Assembly (NCBI RefSeq): GCF_020164955.1 | Contig: NZ_JAIUHG010000004.1 | Location: 124,001-188,000 of the forward strand | DNA: 64,000 bases | Source of the DNA: Mesorhizobium sp. CA8 | GTDB lineage: Bacteria > Pseudomonadota > Alphaproteobacteria > Rhizobiales > Rhizobiaceae | Reading direction: 5' to 3' | Shown here: positions 1-9,632 of the stretch, piece by piece | How the letters are laid out: every line of letters starts with the position of its first letter | Position numbering within the stretch: the stretch's first letter is position 1 | Program-made: the position numbers and the translations under genes | Notes under the pieces: model-generated | Seen by the model: the letters and a program-made list of their open reading frames with translations, nothing else | Database searches by the model: none | Told to the model about the DNA's origin: nothing

Positions 1-962
<962 letters not shown>

Positions 963-967
963 GGCAT

Positions 968-1834
968 TCAACCTTTCACCGCGCCGGAGGTCAGGCCGCC
1001 GACGAGATGCTTCTGGACGATATAGGTGAGGGTCAACGCCGGAATGATCATCACCACGGTCAGCGCGCACATGCCGCGCCAGTCGATGGTGAACTCGGCC
1101 GTATAATCGAGCAGCCCGACCGGCAGCGTCTTGGAATTAACGGAACGTGTAAGCTGCGAGGCCAAAGCGAACTCGTTCCAGCAGGTGAGGAAGGCGAAGA
1201 TCGCGGCCGAGGCGATACCCGGGCGCGCCAGCGGGAATTCGACCTGCCAGAAGGCTTGCCAACGCGTGCAGCCGTCGATCTGGGCTGCTTCGGCAAGGTC
1301 CTTCGGCACCTGGCGGAAGAAGCCGTCGATCAGCCAGATCGTGAACGGCACGTTGAGCGCGACATAAGCGAGGATCATGCCGATATGGGTGTCGATGATG
1401 CCCAGCCGCACATAGAGGAAAAACAAAGGCAGCGAGAGCGCGATGCCGGGCACGGTGCGCGTCAGCATCAGGCCGAGGAACATGCCCGACTTGCCGCGGA
1501 AACGGTAGCGCGCGAAGGCATAGCCGCCGGCCATGCCGATGGCCACAGCGATCACCGTCGAGGTGACGGAGATGATCAGCGAGTTGCGGAAATAGTCGAG
1601 CACCGGGATGCCGCCTTTGCCGATGCCGCTGAACATGGCGATATAGGCATCGAAGGAGAGCTGCTGCGGGATCCAGACCGGCGGCTTGGCCATGATCTCG
1701 ACCGTGGGCCTGAGCGACGACAGGACGATCCAGATGCCCGGCAGGCAGATGACCAGCATGGCGAGGAACAGGCCGACACGATGCGCGCCGGTGAGCGCGC
1801 GGCGCATGAGGCGGGCGGAGGCGTTCTCGTCCAT
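968..1834 (-). CDS. Sugar ABC transporter permease, MalG type
   Basis: Inner-membrane permease of the family-1 sugar ABC importer. The protein (288 residues from this start) has six predicted membrane spans and the EAA loop expected in MalG proteins, visible around DLAEAAQIDGCTRWQAFW, which docks on the ATPase. The ATG at 1834 is preferred because GGAG lies 8 bases upstream. A GTG at 1843 would add three residues and overlap the preceding permease gene by 7 bases. Order on the minus strand is binding protein, MalF-type permease, this gene, ATPase, which is the usual sugar-importer order. The substrate cannot be told from the permease. Confidence 0.92.
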   Translation of the reverse strand: MDENASARLMRRALTGAHRVGLFLAMLVICLPGIWIVLSSLRPTVEIMAKPPVWIPQQLSFDAYIAMFSGIGKGGIPVLDYFRNSLIISVTSTVIAVAIGMAGGYAFARYRFRGKSGMFLGLMLTRTVPGIALSLPLFFLYVRLGIIDTHIGMILAYVALNVPFTIWLIDGFFRQVPKDLAEAAQIDGCTRWQAFWQVEFPLARPGIASAAIFAFLTCWNEFALASQLTRSVNSKTLPVGLLDYTAEFTIDWRGMCALTVVMIIPALTLTYIVQKHLVGGLTSGAVKG

Positions 1835-1836
1835 CC

Positions 1837-2733
1837 TCACCACTCCGCGCCGATTTGCGCGCGCGCCGCGGCGAGCTTGTTGTAGAAATAGATGGTGAAG
1901 GCGATCGACAGCAGGATCGAGAAATAGGCCATGGCGTTGGCGAGGCCCATGCGCGCGTCGCTATAGGCGGTGCGCCCGACCAGCGTCCACAAAAGCTCGG
2001 TGCGGCCGGCCGGGCCGCCGTCGGTCATGATCTTGACGATGTCATAGGCGCGCGCGACGTCGAGCGAGCGGATCGTCATGGCGATATAGGCGAAGGGCAT
2101 GACGAAGGGCCAGATGACATAGCGGAAGGTCTGCCAGGGCGTGCAGCCGTCGACGCGCGCCGCCTCGATCGGCTCCTTGGGCATGGCGAGCAGTCCGGCC
2201 AGGATCAGGATGGCGAAGATCGAGGTCGACGACCAGATCTCGGCGATCCCGATGGCGATGAAGGCGAGATGGCCTTCAATCAGCCACGGGATCGCATCCT
2301 GTGTGATGCCCAACGACTGAAGCGCGTTGTTCACCAGGCCGATATTGTCGTTGAACATGAATTTGAACTGAAAGCCGACCAGGATCGGCGAGAACATCAT
2401 CGGGAACATCATCAGCGTGCGCAGGACACGCTGGCCGCGCGTCGCCTTCTCGACCAGCATCGCCAGGCCGAGGCCGAGCAGCATTTCGAGGTTGAGCGCG
2501 ATGGTGAGCAACAGAACGGTGCGGCCGAAGGCCCACCAGAAATCCGCATTGGACAGGATCGACAGATAATTCCTGAAGCCGACGAAGACGAAGAAGGTTT
2601 CGGGCCGCGTCAGCCGGAACGGCGTTAAGCTGGAATAGAGCGACAGGATCAACGGCACCACCACCACCGCCGCCAGCACGACGATGGCCGGGAGCAGCAG
2701 CAGAAACGGCGCGGATGGCTTGAAGCCCTTCAT
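1837..2733 (-). CDS. Sugar ABC transporter permease, MalF type
   Basis: Partner permease of the MalG-type protein. It has 298 residues starting MKGFKPSAPFLLLLPA, with a hydrophobic first span immediately after the start. The EAA loop reads PIEAARVDGCTPWQTFRYV. The open frame extends upstream to 2985, but that extension lies over the end of the binding-protein gene and has no membrane or family character, so the start at 2733 is chosen. The stop is 2 bases before the next permease start, pointing to coupled translation. The 119-base gap to the binding-protein gene upstream allows different expression of the binding protein and membrane parts. Confidence 0.9.
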   Translation of the reverse strand: MKGFKPSAPFLLLLPAIVVLAAVVVVPLILSLYSSLTPFRLTRPETFFVFVGFRNYLSILSNADFWWAFGRTVLLLTIALNLEMLLGLGLAMLVEKATRGQRVLRTLMMFPMMFSPILVGFQFKFMFNDNIGLVNNALQSLGITQDAIPWLIEGHLAFIAIGIAEIWSSTSIFAILILAGLLAMPKEPIEAARVDGCTPWQTFRYVIWPFVMPFAYIAMTIRSLDVARAYDIVKIMTDGGPAGRTELLWTLVGRTAYSDARMGLANAMAYFSILLSIAFTIYFYNKLAAARAQIGAEW

Positions 2734-2852
2734 CGGGACCCTGTGAAAGAAACGACTGAGCCAGCCCGGCCGAAGCCTGGGGTGAGATTTGAGCAGCCGC
2801 AAAGGCTGCGGCCTCCCCGGTTTGGCGGGGAAGCGATTTGCGAGCGCGATGC

Positions 2853-4169
2853 CTAGAGCTTGCCGGCGTCCTGGAGGATCTGCGTCGCCTTGGCGGCGGC
2901 TTCGTCCAAGGCCTGCTTGGACGTCTTGTCGCCAAGGATCGCCGCCTGCAGTTCGGGGTAGACGGCGTTGGAGATCTCGATCCACTCAGGCGTCTGCGGC
3001 ACGGCGAAGGCGTGCTTGGCTTCCTCCTGGAAAGCGGCAAGGACCTCGTTCTTGTAAGGATCGTTTTCAGCCTGCTTCAGATCCCAGTCCCAGACCGCGG
3101 TGCGGGTCGGCAGCGGGCCGGCGGCGGCTTCGAGCTTCTGGCTTTCCTCGTTTGTCAGCCACCAGACGAGCGAAGCCGCGGCTTCCTTGTTCGGGCAGTT
3201 CCCGGTCACCGAGAAGCCGTGGAAACCCGACCAGCCGGTGCGCTTGCCGGAAGACCCCTTGGGCGCCACCTTCACGCCGACATTGCCGGCGACCTTCGAG
3301 GACTTCGGGTCGTTGAAGAAACCGGCCCAGCCCGGCCAGTCGAGATTGATCGCCACGGTGCCCGAGGCGAAGCCCTGGCCGAGATCGTCCCAAAGATAGT
3401 TCGTGGTGCCGGCCGGCACGGCCTTGGCCTTGTAGAGGTTGACGAACCAGTCCAGCGCGCGGATGCCCGCCTCGGAGTTGAAGACGGGCTTGCCGTCCTT
3501 GTCGAGATATTCGCCGCCCTCGGCGACCACCATCTCGTAGAAGCGGCCGTTGATCGCCTCTTCCTTACCGGCGAACTGGGTGCCGTAGAAATTGGGCGGG
3601 TTGGCGAAGAACTCGGCCTGGTCGGTCACTTGCTTCCAGGTGTCCGGCGGCGCAAGGTCGTAGCCGTATTTGGCCTTGAACTTGGCCTTGTTGTCGGCGT
3701 TCTCGTAGAGGCTCTTCTGGTAATAGAGCGCCGAGACGTCGAACTGCGCGCGCGGCAACATTTCCAGCTTGCCGTCGACGGTCGCGGCCTTGATCGTCGA
3801 CGGCACGAAAGCGTCGATCTCTTCCTTCGGCAAGAGCTTGCTGAGGTCGGTGTAAAGGCCGGTATATTGCGGCGCGAAGGACGAATGGTTCCAGCCTACG
3901 CACCAGTTGGTACTGCCCGAGGCGATGTCCGACTTCAGTTCCTTGTCGATGTCGAAGCCGTTCTTCTTGGTCAGGATGTTGACCTTGGCGCCGGTCGCCT
4001 TCTCCCACTCGGGGATGCGCTCGTAGAGCTTTTCATATTGCTGGCCACCGATCAGCTTCACGTCGATCGTCACGCCCGGAAATTTGCCGGGCAGATCGGC
4101 CGAAAAAGCCGCGCCGCTCAGCAGCAGGCCAGCCAGGCCGGCGGAAATGCCTAGAACCAGTCTCGTCAT
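2853..4169 (-). CDS. Sugar ABC transporter substrate-binding protein (family 1)
   Basis: Periplasmic binding protein of the sugar importer, 438 residues. A signal peptide is clear: MTRLVLG, then a hydrophobic stretch ending in GAAFSA before the mature ADLPGKF. Start ATG 4169 follows GGGAGGAGAAC, a strong ribosome site; an upstream in-frame start at 4214 would add non-signal sequence. The mature body has the family-1 (COG1653) pattern, with a WNHSSFAPQY segment and aromatic-rich ligand-lobe sequences such as WPGWAGFF. It is the first gene of the minus-strand operon and diverges from an IclR regulator gene 165 bases away. A sugar acid, sugar or polyol ligand is inferred from the neighbouring lactonase-type hydrolase. 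Confidence 0.92.
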   Translation of the reverse strand: MTRLVLGISAGLAGLLLSGAAFSADLPGKFPGVTIDVKLIGGQQYEKLYERIPEWEKATGAKVNILTKKNGFDIDKELKSDIASGSTNWCVGWNHSSFAPQYTGLYTDLSKLLPKEEIDAFVPSTIKAATVDGKLEMLPRAQFDVSALYYQKSLYENADNKAKFKAKYGYDLAPPDTWKQVTDQAEFFANPPNFYGTQFAGKEEAINGRFYEMVVAEGGEYLDKDGKPVFNSEAGIRALDWFVNLYKAKAVPAGTTNYLWDDLGQGFASGTVAINLDWPGWAGFFNDPKSSKVAGNVGVKVAPKGSSGKRTGWSGFHGFSVTGNCPNKEAAASLVWWLTNEESQKLEAAAGPLPTRTAVWDWDLKQAENDPYKNEVLAAFQEEAKHAFAVPQTPEWIEISNAVYPELQAAILGDKTSKQALDEAAAKATQILQDAGKL

Positions 4170-4298
4170 GTTCTCCTCCCATGGGCTTGCATCGACGGCC
4201 CGCCGAGTGCGCAACCGATCGCTCGAGCTTCATTCATATGCAAATAGCATTTTCATTCCCGGGTCAAGGCGATTATGCTTCCCGCCGAGTGAAGTTCA

Positions 4299-4310
4299 TG
4301 CATATATGCA
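4299..4310. promoter_or_regulatory. Candidate operator palindrome between binding-protein gene and iclR-type gene
   Basis: TGCATATATGCA is a perfect 12-base palindrome 24 bases before the IclR-type start. A related half-site (TTCATATGCAAAT) lies about 70 bases further left, nearer the transporter start. Such a site could be bound by the IclR protein to control both divergent units. Inference from position and symmetry only. Confidence 0.4.
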
Positions 4311-4334
4311 GATCAAAATTCACTGGAGGGGCAG

Positions 4335-5123
4335 GTGGCAGAGGAAGAAGATGGGGACCGCTACCGCGCGCCGGCGCTCGACAAGGGCCTGGACATCCTC
4401 GAGCTCTTGTCCAGCGTGGACGGGGGGCTGACGCAGGCGGAGATCGCTAAGCGGCTCGATCGCAGCCCGAACGAGTTCTACCGCATGCTCGACCGCCTGG
4501 TGCGGCGCGGCTATGTCACCAAGATCGACGGCGACCGCTATTCGCTGACGCTCAAGCTTTTCGGCCTCGCGCAATTGCACGCGCCGGTGCGGCGGCTGGT
4601 GTCCTATGCGACACCGATCATGCGGGAACTGGCAGAGACGTCATGGCAGGCCAACCAGCTGGTGGTATTCGACCGCGGCGCCGCGGTGGTCATTGCCCAG
4701 CAGGAAGCGCCGCGCTACTGGGGCATCTCGATCCGCGTCGGCTCGCATATCAGCCTGTTCGACACCGGCTCCGGCCATGTGCTGCTTGCCTTCCGCTCGC
4801 CCGAAGAGCGCAAAATGATGATCGCCGAGCATCTGCAGAGCACCGAACAGTTCAACCTGACGCCGGAGTTCTTCGCCCGCCTCGACCAGGTGCGCGACCG
4901 CGGCTACGAGATGATGGCCTCGCTGCAGACCGCCGGGGTTTATAACTTGTCGACGCCGGTGTTGGGCCCGGACGGCAGGGCCATCGCGGCCCTGACCATC
5001 CCCTATATCACCCTCGTCAACGCCCCCACGGCGCCGGACATCACACTGACGATTCGGCATCTGCAGGGTGCTGCCGCCAGGCTCTCGCAGCTTGCCGGGT
5101 CCGATGTGCCGCAATCGTCGTAA
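4335..5123 (+). CDS. IclR-family transcriptional regulator
   Basis: DNA-binding regulator of 262 residues. An N-terminal winged helix-turn-helix (about residues 15-75, with LTQAEIAKRLDRSPNEFYRM) is followed by the IclR effector-binding domain (about 85-250). The GTG at 4335 is used, with GGAGGG four bases upstream. It faces the sugar ABC operon and precedes an amidohydrolase gene, so it probably senses the transported sugar or a breakdown product and controls both flanks. Whether it represses or activates cannot be read from sequence. Confidence 0.93.
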   Translation: MAEEEDGDRYRAPALDKGLDILELLSSVDGGLTQAEIAKRLDRSPNEFYRMLDRLVRRGYVTKIDGDRYSLTLKLFGLAQLHAPVRRLVSYATPIMRELAETSWQANQLVVFDRGAAVVIAQQEAPRYWGISIRVGSHISLFDTGSGHVLLAFRSPEERKMMIAEHLQSTEQFNLTPEFFARLDQVRDRGYEMMASLQTAGVYNLSTPVLGPDGRAIAALTIPYITLVNAPTAPDITLTIRHLQGAAARLSQLAGSDVPQSS

Positions 5124-5163
5124 TTTCTTATTTGAATAATGGATTTTTCAGCGGGATAGTATC

Positions 5164-5220
5164 TTAGAGCGGATGAACTCAAAAGCAGCCGGTCATCCCG
5201 CTCTAATGCTTTATTTTTTT
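5164..5220 (+). terminator. Probable rho-independent terminator after the iclR-type gene
   Basis: An inverted repeat pairs TTAGAGCGGATGA (from 5164) with TCATCCCGCTCTAA (ending 5206), allowing one bulged base, and is followed by TGCTTTATTTTTTT. It lies 40 bases after the regulator stop. The loop is about 16 bases, longer than usual, so it could also be part of the adjacent repeat element. Confidence 0.5.
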
Positions 5221-5270
5221 GGAGGATGATCTTATCCGAAAAGTCTGCAACTTTTCGGGATCATTCTCCA
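5221..5270. repeat. Rhizobial-type palindromic intergenic repeat, copy 1
   Basis: GGAGGATGATC at the left end pairs with GATCATTCTCC at the right, and inside CCGAAAAGT pairs with ACTTTTCGG around the loop CTGCA. A second, sequence-related element is at 34346-34393 (shared ATGATCTT, TCCGAAAA and ACTTTTCGGGA blocks). It resembles the palindromic intergenic elements (RIME-like) scattered through rhizobial genomes. Confidence 0.65.
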
Positions 5271-5291
5271 GGCCAGGGAGGATAGGCCGTC

Positions 5292-6131
5292 ATGATCATC
5301 GACACTCATCTGCATCTGATCGACCAGAGCGCGCTTCGCTATCCGTGGCTGGCCGGTGTGCCGGCGCTGAACCGCGATTTCTTCTATGAGGAATACGCCG
5401 CCGATGCGCGGCGCTCAGGCATCGAGGGCGTCCTGCATATGGAGGTCGATGTCGACCCGGCCGACATCGTTGCTGAGACCGCTTATGTGAAGTCGGTTGC
5501 CCGCCGGGCTGGCAGCCTGCTTCGTGGAGCGATCGCCGCCTGTAGGCCGGAAGAGGCCGGTTTCGACGCCTATCTGGAGAGGGTCAAGGCCGACCCGTTC
5601 GTCAAGGGATTCCGCCGCGTGCTGCATGTCGTGCCCGACGACCTGTCGGAAGGGACGCTGTTTCGCCAGAACATCAAGCGCCTGGCCGGCACCGGCCTGA
5701 CCTTCGATCTGGTGGTGCTGCCGCATCAAATCCCGAAGGCGATGGCGCTCGCCGACCTCGCGCCCGACGTGCAGTTCGTCCTCGATCATTGCGGCGTGCC
5801 CGACATCAAGGGCAATGCCGAGCATCCGTGGCGCGAGCATATGGAAGCCATCGCCAAGCGTCCAAATGTCGTCGGCAAAATCTCCGGCGTCGTCGCCTAT
5901 GCCGATCCGGTGACCTGGACAGTCGAGACGCTCCGACCCTATGTCGAGCACACGATAGGCTCGTTCGGCTGGGACCGGGTGATCTGGGGCAGCGACTGGC
6001 CGGTCTGCACTCTGGGCGGCGGGCTGACGACATGGATTGCCGCCACGCACGCGCTGCTTGCCGGCGCAAGCGACTCGGAGCGGACACGGCTGCTCTCCGG
6101 CAATGCGCGCCGGCTTTGGCGCCTTGGCTAG
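5292..6131 (+). CDS. Amidohydrolase-family metal-dependent hydrolase (COG3618, sugar-lactonase-like)
   Basis: TIM-barrel hydrolase of 279 residues in the amidohydrolase-2 / COG3618 family, whose known members open sugar-acid lactones (L-fuconolactonase, L-rhamnonolactonase) or 2-pyrone-4,6-dicarboxylate. The N-terminal DTHLHL (His6, His8), LDHCG (His166) and GSDWP (Asp235) are the expected metal and acid-base residues. No signal peptide, so cytoplasmic. The start at 5292 follows CAGGGAGGATAG. Position beside the sugar importer and IclR gene suggests that it hydrolyses a lactone made from the imported sugar. The exact substrate is not determined by these motifs. Confidence 0.85.
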   Translation: MIIDTHLHLIDQSALRYPWLAGVPALNRDFFYEEYAADARRSGIEGVLHMEVDVDPADIVAETAYVKSVARRAGSLLRGAIAACRPEEAGFDAYLERVKADPFVKGFRRVLHVVPDDLSEGTLFRQNIKRLAGTGLTFDLVVLPHQIPKAMALADLAPDVQFVLDHCGVPDIKGNAEHPWREHMEAIAKRPNVVGKISGVVAYADPVTWTVETLRPYVEHTIGSFGWDRVIWGSDWPVCTLGGGLTTWIAATHALLAGASDSERTRLLSGNARRLWRLG

Positions 6132-6152
6132 GCTACGAGAACTCGCCTGCAA

Positions 6153-6586
6153 CTAGTCGCCGTCAGCGAGCATTTGCGCCGGCACACCGAGTTCTGGCCC
6201 GGCGTCAGCGAGCCGCTGATCAAGCGTATATACCGTGGCGCCATGCTCCGATGCGATGGCGAGATGCAGCGCGTCCCCTGCTCGAAGCCCAAGATCGTGC
6301 CGATCGGCAAACTTCGCTGCCGCCCGGAACTGCCCACTCGTCACGCCCAGGACGGTAAAGCTTTCGGCGACCAGCCTATTGAACATGGCAAGCACCGCGG
6401 CGCGCTGTTCCAGGCTGATTTGTCCGGTGCGGAGCTTGATTGCCATGGCGGACGACATCTCGGTGACTGTCCAGTCACTGATGAGAAGCTGCACCGGGTC
6501 CTGTTCCGTAAGCCAAGCCTGAACACGCGGCGTCATCGCTTCGTTGGTCAGCGCCGCGACGACGAGCGACGTGTCGAGATAAAGCA

Positions 6587-6587
<1 letters not shown>
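6153..6587 (-). CDS. vapC: PIN-domain ribonuclease toxin, VapC-like
   Basis: Predicted toxin of 144 residues. The PIN-domain acidic set is complete: Asp5 (YLDTS), Glu43 (VTEMSS), Asp105 (AGDALHL) and Asp123 (TLDQRL). VapC toxins cleave tRNA or rRNA when freed from their antitoxin. The start at 6587 shares one base with the antitoxin stop (TGATG), a layout that couples translation. An upstream extension of this frame to 6833 lies over the antitoxin gene and is not real. The pair sits alone between two transporter loci. Confidence 0.9.
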
Positions 6588-6958
<371 letters not shown>

Positions 6959-6986
6959 TTATACGAGGGCGACCAGGATCAAATAG

Positions 6987-7952
6987 CTAGATCGTCGTGC
7001 GGACGTGGCGCTCGCGCCCGTAGAGCGAGACCAAGAGCAGGATGACAAGGCCGAGCGCCGCCTGGACCGTCGACGGCCGGAAGCCGAGGCCGATCAGCAG
7101 CGTGTTGATTTCGGTCAGCACCAGGACGCCGGCGATGGTGCCGAGATAGCTGCCGCGGCCGCCAACCAATGCCGCGCCGCCGACCACGACCGCGGCGATC
7201 GTCTGGAACAGATAAGGCTGGCCGACATCGCCATAGGCCGAACCTGTGAAGCCGAGCAGCAGCACGCCGGCAACCGCCGCGAAGAAAGCGCTCGCCGCGT
7301 AGGTGATGATCCACATGCGGAGCGGATCGATGAGCGCCAGCGGCGCTGCTTCCGGGTTGCTGCCGACTGCATACAGCCGGCGTCCATAGGGCGTGCGGGC
7401 AAGCACCAGCACGATCAGCACCGTCAGCACCACCAGGCAAGGCACCAGCAAGGGCGCGGGCAAGGGACCGACCGAACCGCCTATCGAGACGAAGCGGGAC
7501 ACCGCTTCGGGCGCCGACCCTGACGGAAAACCGCCGGTCCACAACAGCACGGCGCCCTGGACGATCATGCCGATGCCGAGCGTGACGATCAGCGGATGGA
7601 TGTTGAGCCCGCGCGAGATCAGCCCGTTCAGTGCGCCGATCGCGATGGCAAGTATTCCGACGAGAATGCAGACCAGCGCGAAGTTCCAGCCTTGGCCGTA
7701 AAGCTGCGCCGCCACGACATTGGCGAAGCCAATGACGAAGGGGATGGAAAGATCGATGCCGCCGAGGATGACGACCAGCGTCTGGCCGATCGAAGCCACC
7801 GCCAGCAGCGAGGCGATGACCAGCAGCGCGCGGATGGCGAAGGGCGCCGAGTAGCCGGGAATGAGCAGCGTGCCGACGATCTGCAGCAGCAGCGCCATCA
7901 TGAAGGCGCCGGCGATGCGGGCGTTGGTGGACTGGAACCAGTTGCCTGTCAT
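6987..7952 (-). CDS. Ribose-type sugar ABC transporter permease
   Basis: Membrane permease of 321 residues in the RbsC/BPD_transp_2 family: about nine hydrophobic segments, glycine-rich turns such as VVVGGAALVGGRGSYLGTIAG, and QTLVVILGGIDLSI, a hallmark of this family. It is the last gene of the long minus-strand operon, 4 bases after the preceding permease stop. The two permeases are related but not identical, so the channel is probably a heterodimer. Imports an unidentified sugar-like compound. Confidence 0.92.
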   Translation of the reverse strand: MTGNWFQSTNARIAGAFMMALLLQIVGTLLIPGYSAPFAIRALLVIASLLAVASIGQTLVVILGGIDLSIPFVIGFANVVAAQLYGQGWNFALVCILVGILAIAIGALNGLISRGLNIHPLIVTLGIGMIVQGAVLLWTGGFPSGSAPEAVSRFVSIGGSVGPLPAPLLVPCLVVLTVLIVLVLARTPYGRRLYAVGSNPEAAPLALIDPLRMWIITYAASAFFAAVAGVLLLGFTGSAYGDVGQPYLFQTIAAVVVGGAALVGGRGSYLGTIAGVLVLTEINTLLIGLGFRPSTVQAALGLVILLLVSLYGRERHVRTTI

Positions 7953-7956
7953 CCGG

Positions 7957-8898
7957 TCACCCTTTCCGCCTCGACAGCCGTTCCTGCACCGCCGTCAGCA
8001 CCACGGCGATAACGAGGATCAGGCCATAGGCGATCTGCAGCACATAGGTTGAAACGTTGAAGGTGGTGAGCAGGCTCTGGAGCAGGAAGATGTCGATAGC
8101 GCCGATCGCGGCACCACCTAGCCCGCCGCGGCCGCCGGCGAGGCTGACACCGCCGAGCGCCACGGCGGCAATCGCAATCAGCGTATAGGTCGGGCCGATA
8201 TTGGGGTCTGCAGAGCCGATCAGCGAGGTGAGCATCAGCCCGGCGGCGGCGGCGAAGATCCCGGTCAGGACATAGGCGATGAGCCGCACCCTGGTCACCG
8301 GCACGCCAGCCGTGTAGGCGGCGCGGTCGTCGCTGCCGACAGCCATCAGCAGGTCATGATAGGGCGTGCGGTGGATGAAGAGCCAGCTCAGGCCGATCAG
8401 CGCCAGCGGCACAATCGAGAGCGGCCCTGCCATGGCCTTCAGCCAGTCCGGCGCCGGACCGATCGGTGCCGGCAGGATGGTAAGCGTGACGCCGGTGAGG
8501 AACAGATAGGTGCCGAGCGTCGCCACGATCGGCTGAATGCGGACGATTGTGGCAAGCGTGCCGTTCGCGGCGCCGACCAACGCCCCAACCAGCAGCGCGG
8601 CCGGAACGATGATCCACGGCGACGAAATGCCGAGGTTGAGGAACAGAAGCTGGATGACCAGGGCGTTGACGAAGCCCATCAGCGGACCGACCGAGATGTC
8701 GATGCCGCCGCGCCCCGCTAGGATGACCGGCGCCGAGGCGACGGCCGCGCCGATCAGCGGTGCGGCCAGCCCCAACAGCGCGCCCCAGGACGAAGGCTGA
8801 AAGCGTGCCGGATTGAGCGCGACGTTGAGCACGAGCAGGACGACGAGCATCACCACGGCAAAGCCAACGCCGCGTAGCTTGCGAAGGACCGGGCTCAT
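7957..8898 (-). CDS. Ribose-type sugar ABC transporter permease
   Basis: Second RbsC-type permease, 313 residues, with about nine membrane spans and the family segments ILAGRGGIDISVGPLMGF and AAVALGGVSLAGGRGGLGG. The start at 8898 overlaps the upstream ATPase stop by 4 bases (ATGA), so translation is probably coupled. Works with the other permease and the two separate ATPase halves encoded upstream. Confidence 0.92.
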   Translation of the reverse strand: MSPVLRKLRGVGFAVVMLVVLLVLNVALNPARFQPSSWGALLGLAAPLIGAAVASAPVILAGRGGIDISVGPLMGFVNALVIQLLFLNLGISSPWIIVPAALLVGALVGAANGTLATIVRIQPIVATLGTYLFLTGVTLTILPAPIGPAPDWLKAMAGPLSIVPLALIGLSWLFIHRTPYHDLLMAVGSDDRAAYTAGVPVTRVRLIAYVLTGIFAAAAGLMLTSLIGSADPNIGPTYTLIAIAAVALGGVSLAGGRGGLGGAAIGAIDIFLLQSLLTTFNVSTYVLQIAYGLILVIAVVLTAVQERLSRRKG

Positions 8899-9632
8899 GC
8901 GGCGCGTCCGAACATGGCGGCGATCACCCTGTCGGTGGTCATCTCCGCGCCTGAGAATTCGGCCGACACGCGCTGCTCGCGGAACACCAGCACACGGTGG
9001 CAGAGAAGCAGTATCTCCTCGATCTCGCTGGACAGGATCACCAGGGCCATGCCCTCGGCGGCAAGGCCGCGGAAAACGTCGTAGAGCACATGCCGGGTCG
9101 CCACGTCGACGCCGCGCGTCGGATCGTTGAGCAGAAGGAAGTTCGGCTCCAGCGCAAGGGCCCGCGCGAGCAGCACCTTCTGCTGATTGCCGCCGGACAG
9201 CGTGGTTATGGCCGCGTCGGGACGCGGCGCGACAATGCTGAGTTTCTGCCTATAAGCCTCGTACCGCCTGCGCCGTGCCGCGAAGGAGAGAAGGCCGAAG
9301 CGTCGGTCTTTCGACACGGTGGAGATGGCGAAGTTGTCGAGCACCGACTGGGTCGGGAAAATGCCGGTCGAACGGCGGTCGCGCGGCAAATAGGCGATAC
9401 CGCTGGCGACGGCCTTGCGGAAGCTGGTGATCGATCCTGCCTTGCCGTCGACGGCGATCTCGCCCGCGACCGGCCGTTCGAGCCCGGCCAGCGCGCGCAG
9501 GAAACGTTCCTGGCCATGGCCGTCGAGCCCGGCAAGACCGACGATCTCGCCCGGCGCGATCGTCTGGCTGATCGGATCGACGCCGGGAGCGATGACGAGG
9601 TCGCGTACACGAAGAGCCTTTGCCTCAGCCAT
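8895..9632 (-). CDS. C-terminal half of a split RbsA-type sugar ABC ATPase
   Basis: This 245-residue protein corresponds to the second nucleotide-binding domain of RbsA/MglA ATPases, normally one chain of about 500 residues. The P-loop position is degenerate (GLAGLDGHGQERF), as is usual for the second domain. The signature LSGGNQQKVLLARAL and Walker B region FLLLNDPTRGVD are canonical. It overlaps the stop of the N-terminal half by 8 bases (ATGGCTGA). The break falls at the normal linker between domains, so the two products could assemble as a functional ATPase. A single-base sequencing error that splits one gene is the alternative. Confidence 0.85.
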   Translation of the reverse strand: MAEAKALRVRDLVIAPGVDPISQTIAPGEIVGLAGLDGHGQERFLRALAGLERPVAGEIAVDGKAGSITSFRKAVASGIAYLPRDRRSTGIFPTQSVLDNFAISTVSKDRRFGLLSFAARRRRYEAYRQKLSIVAPRPDAAITTLSGGNQQKVLLARALALEPNFLLLNDPTRGVDVATRHVLYDVFRGLAAEGMALVILSSEIEEILLLCHRVLVFREQRVSAEFSGAEMTTDRVIAAMFGRAA

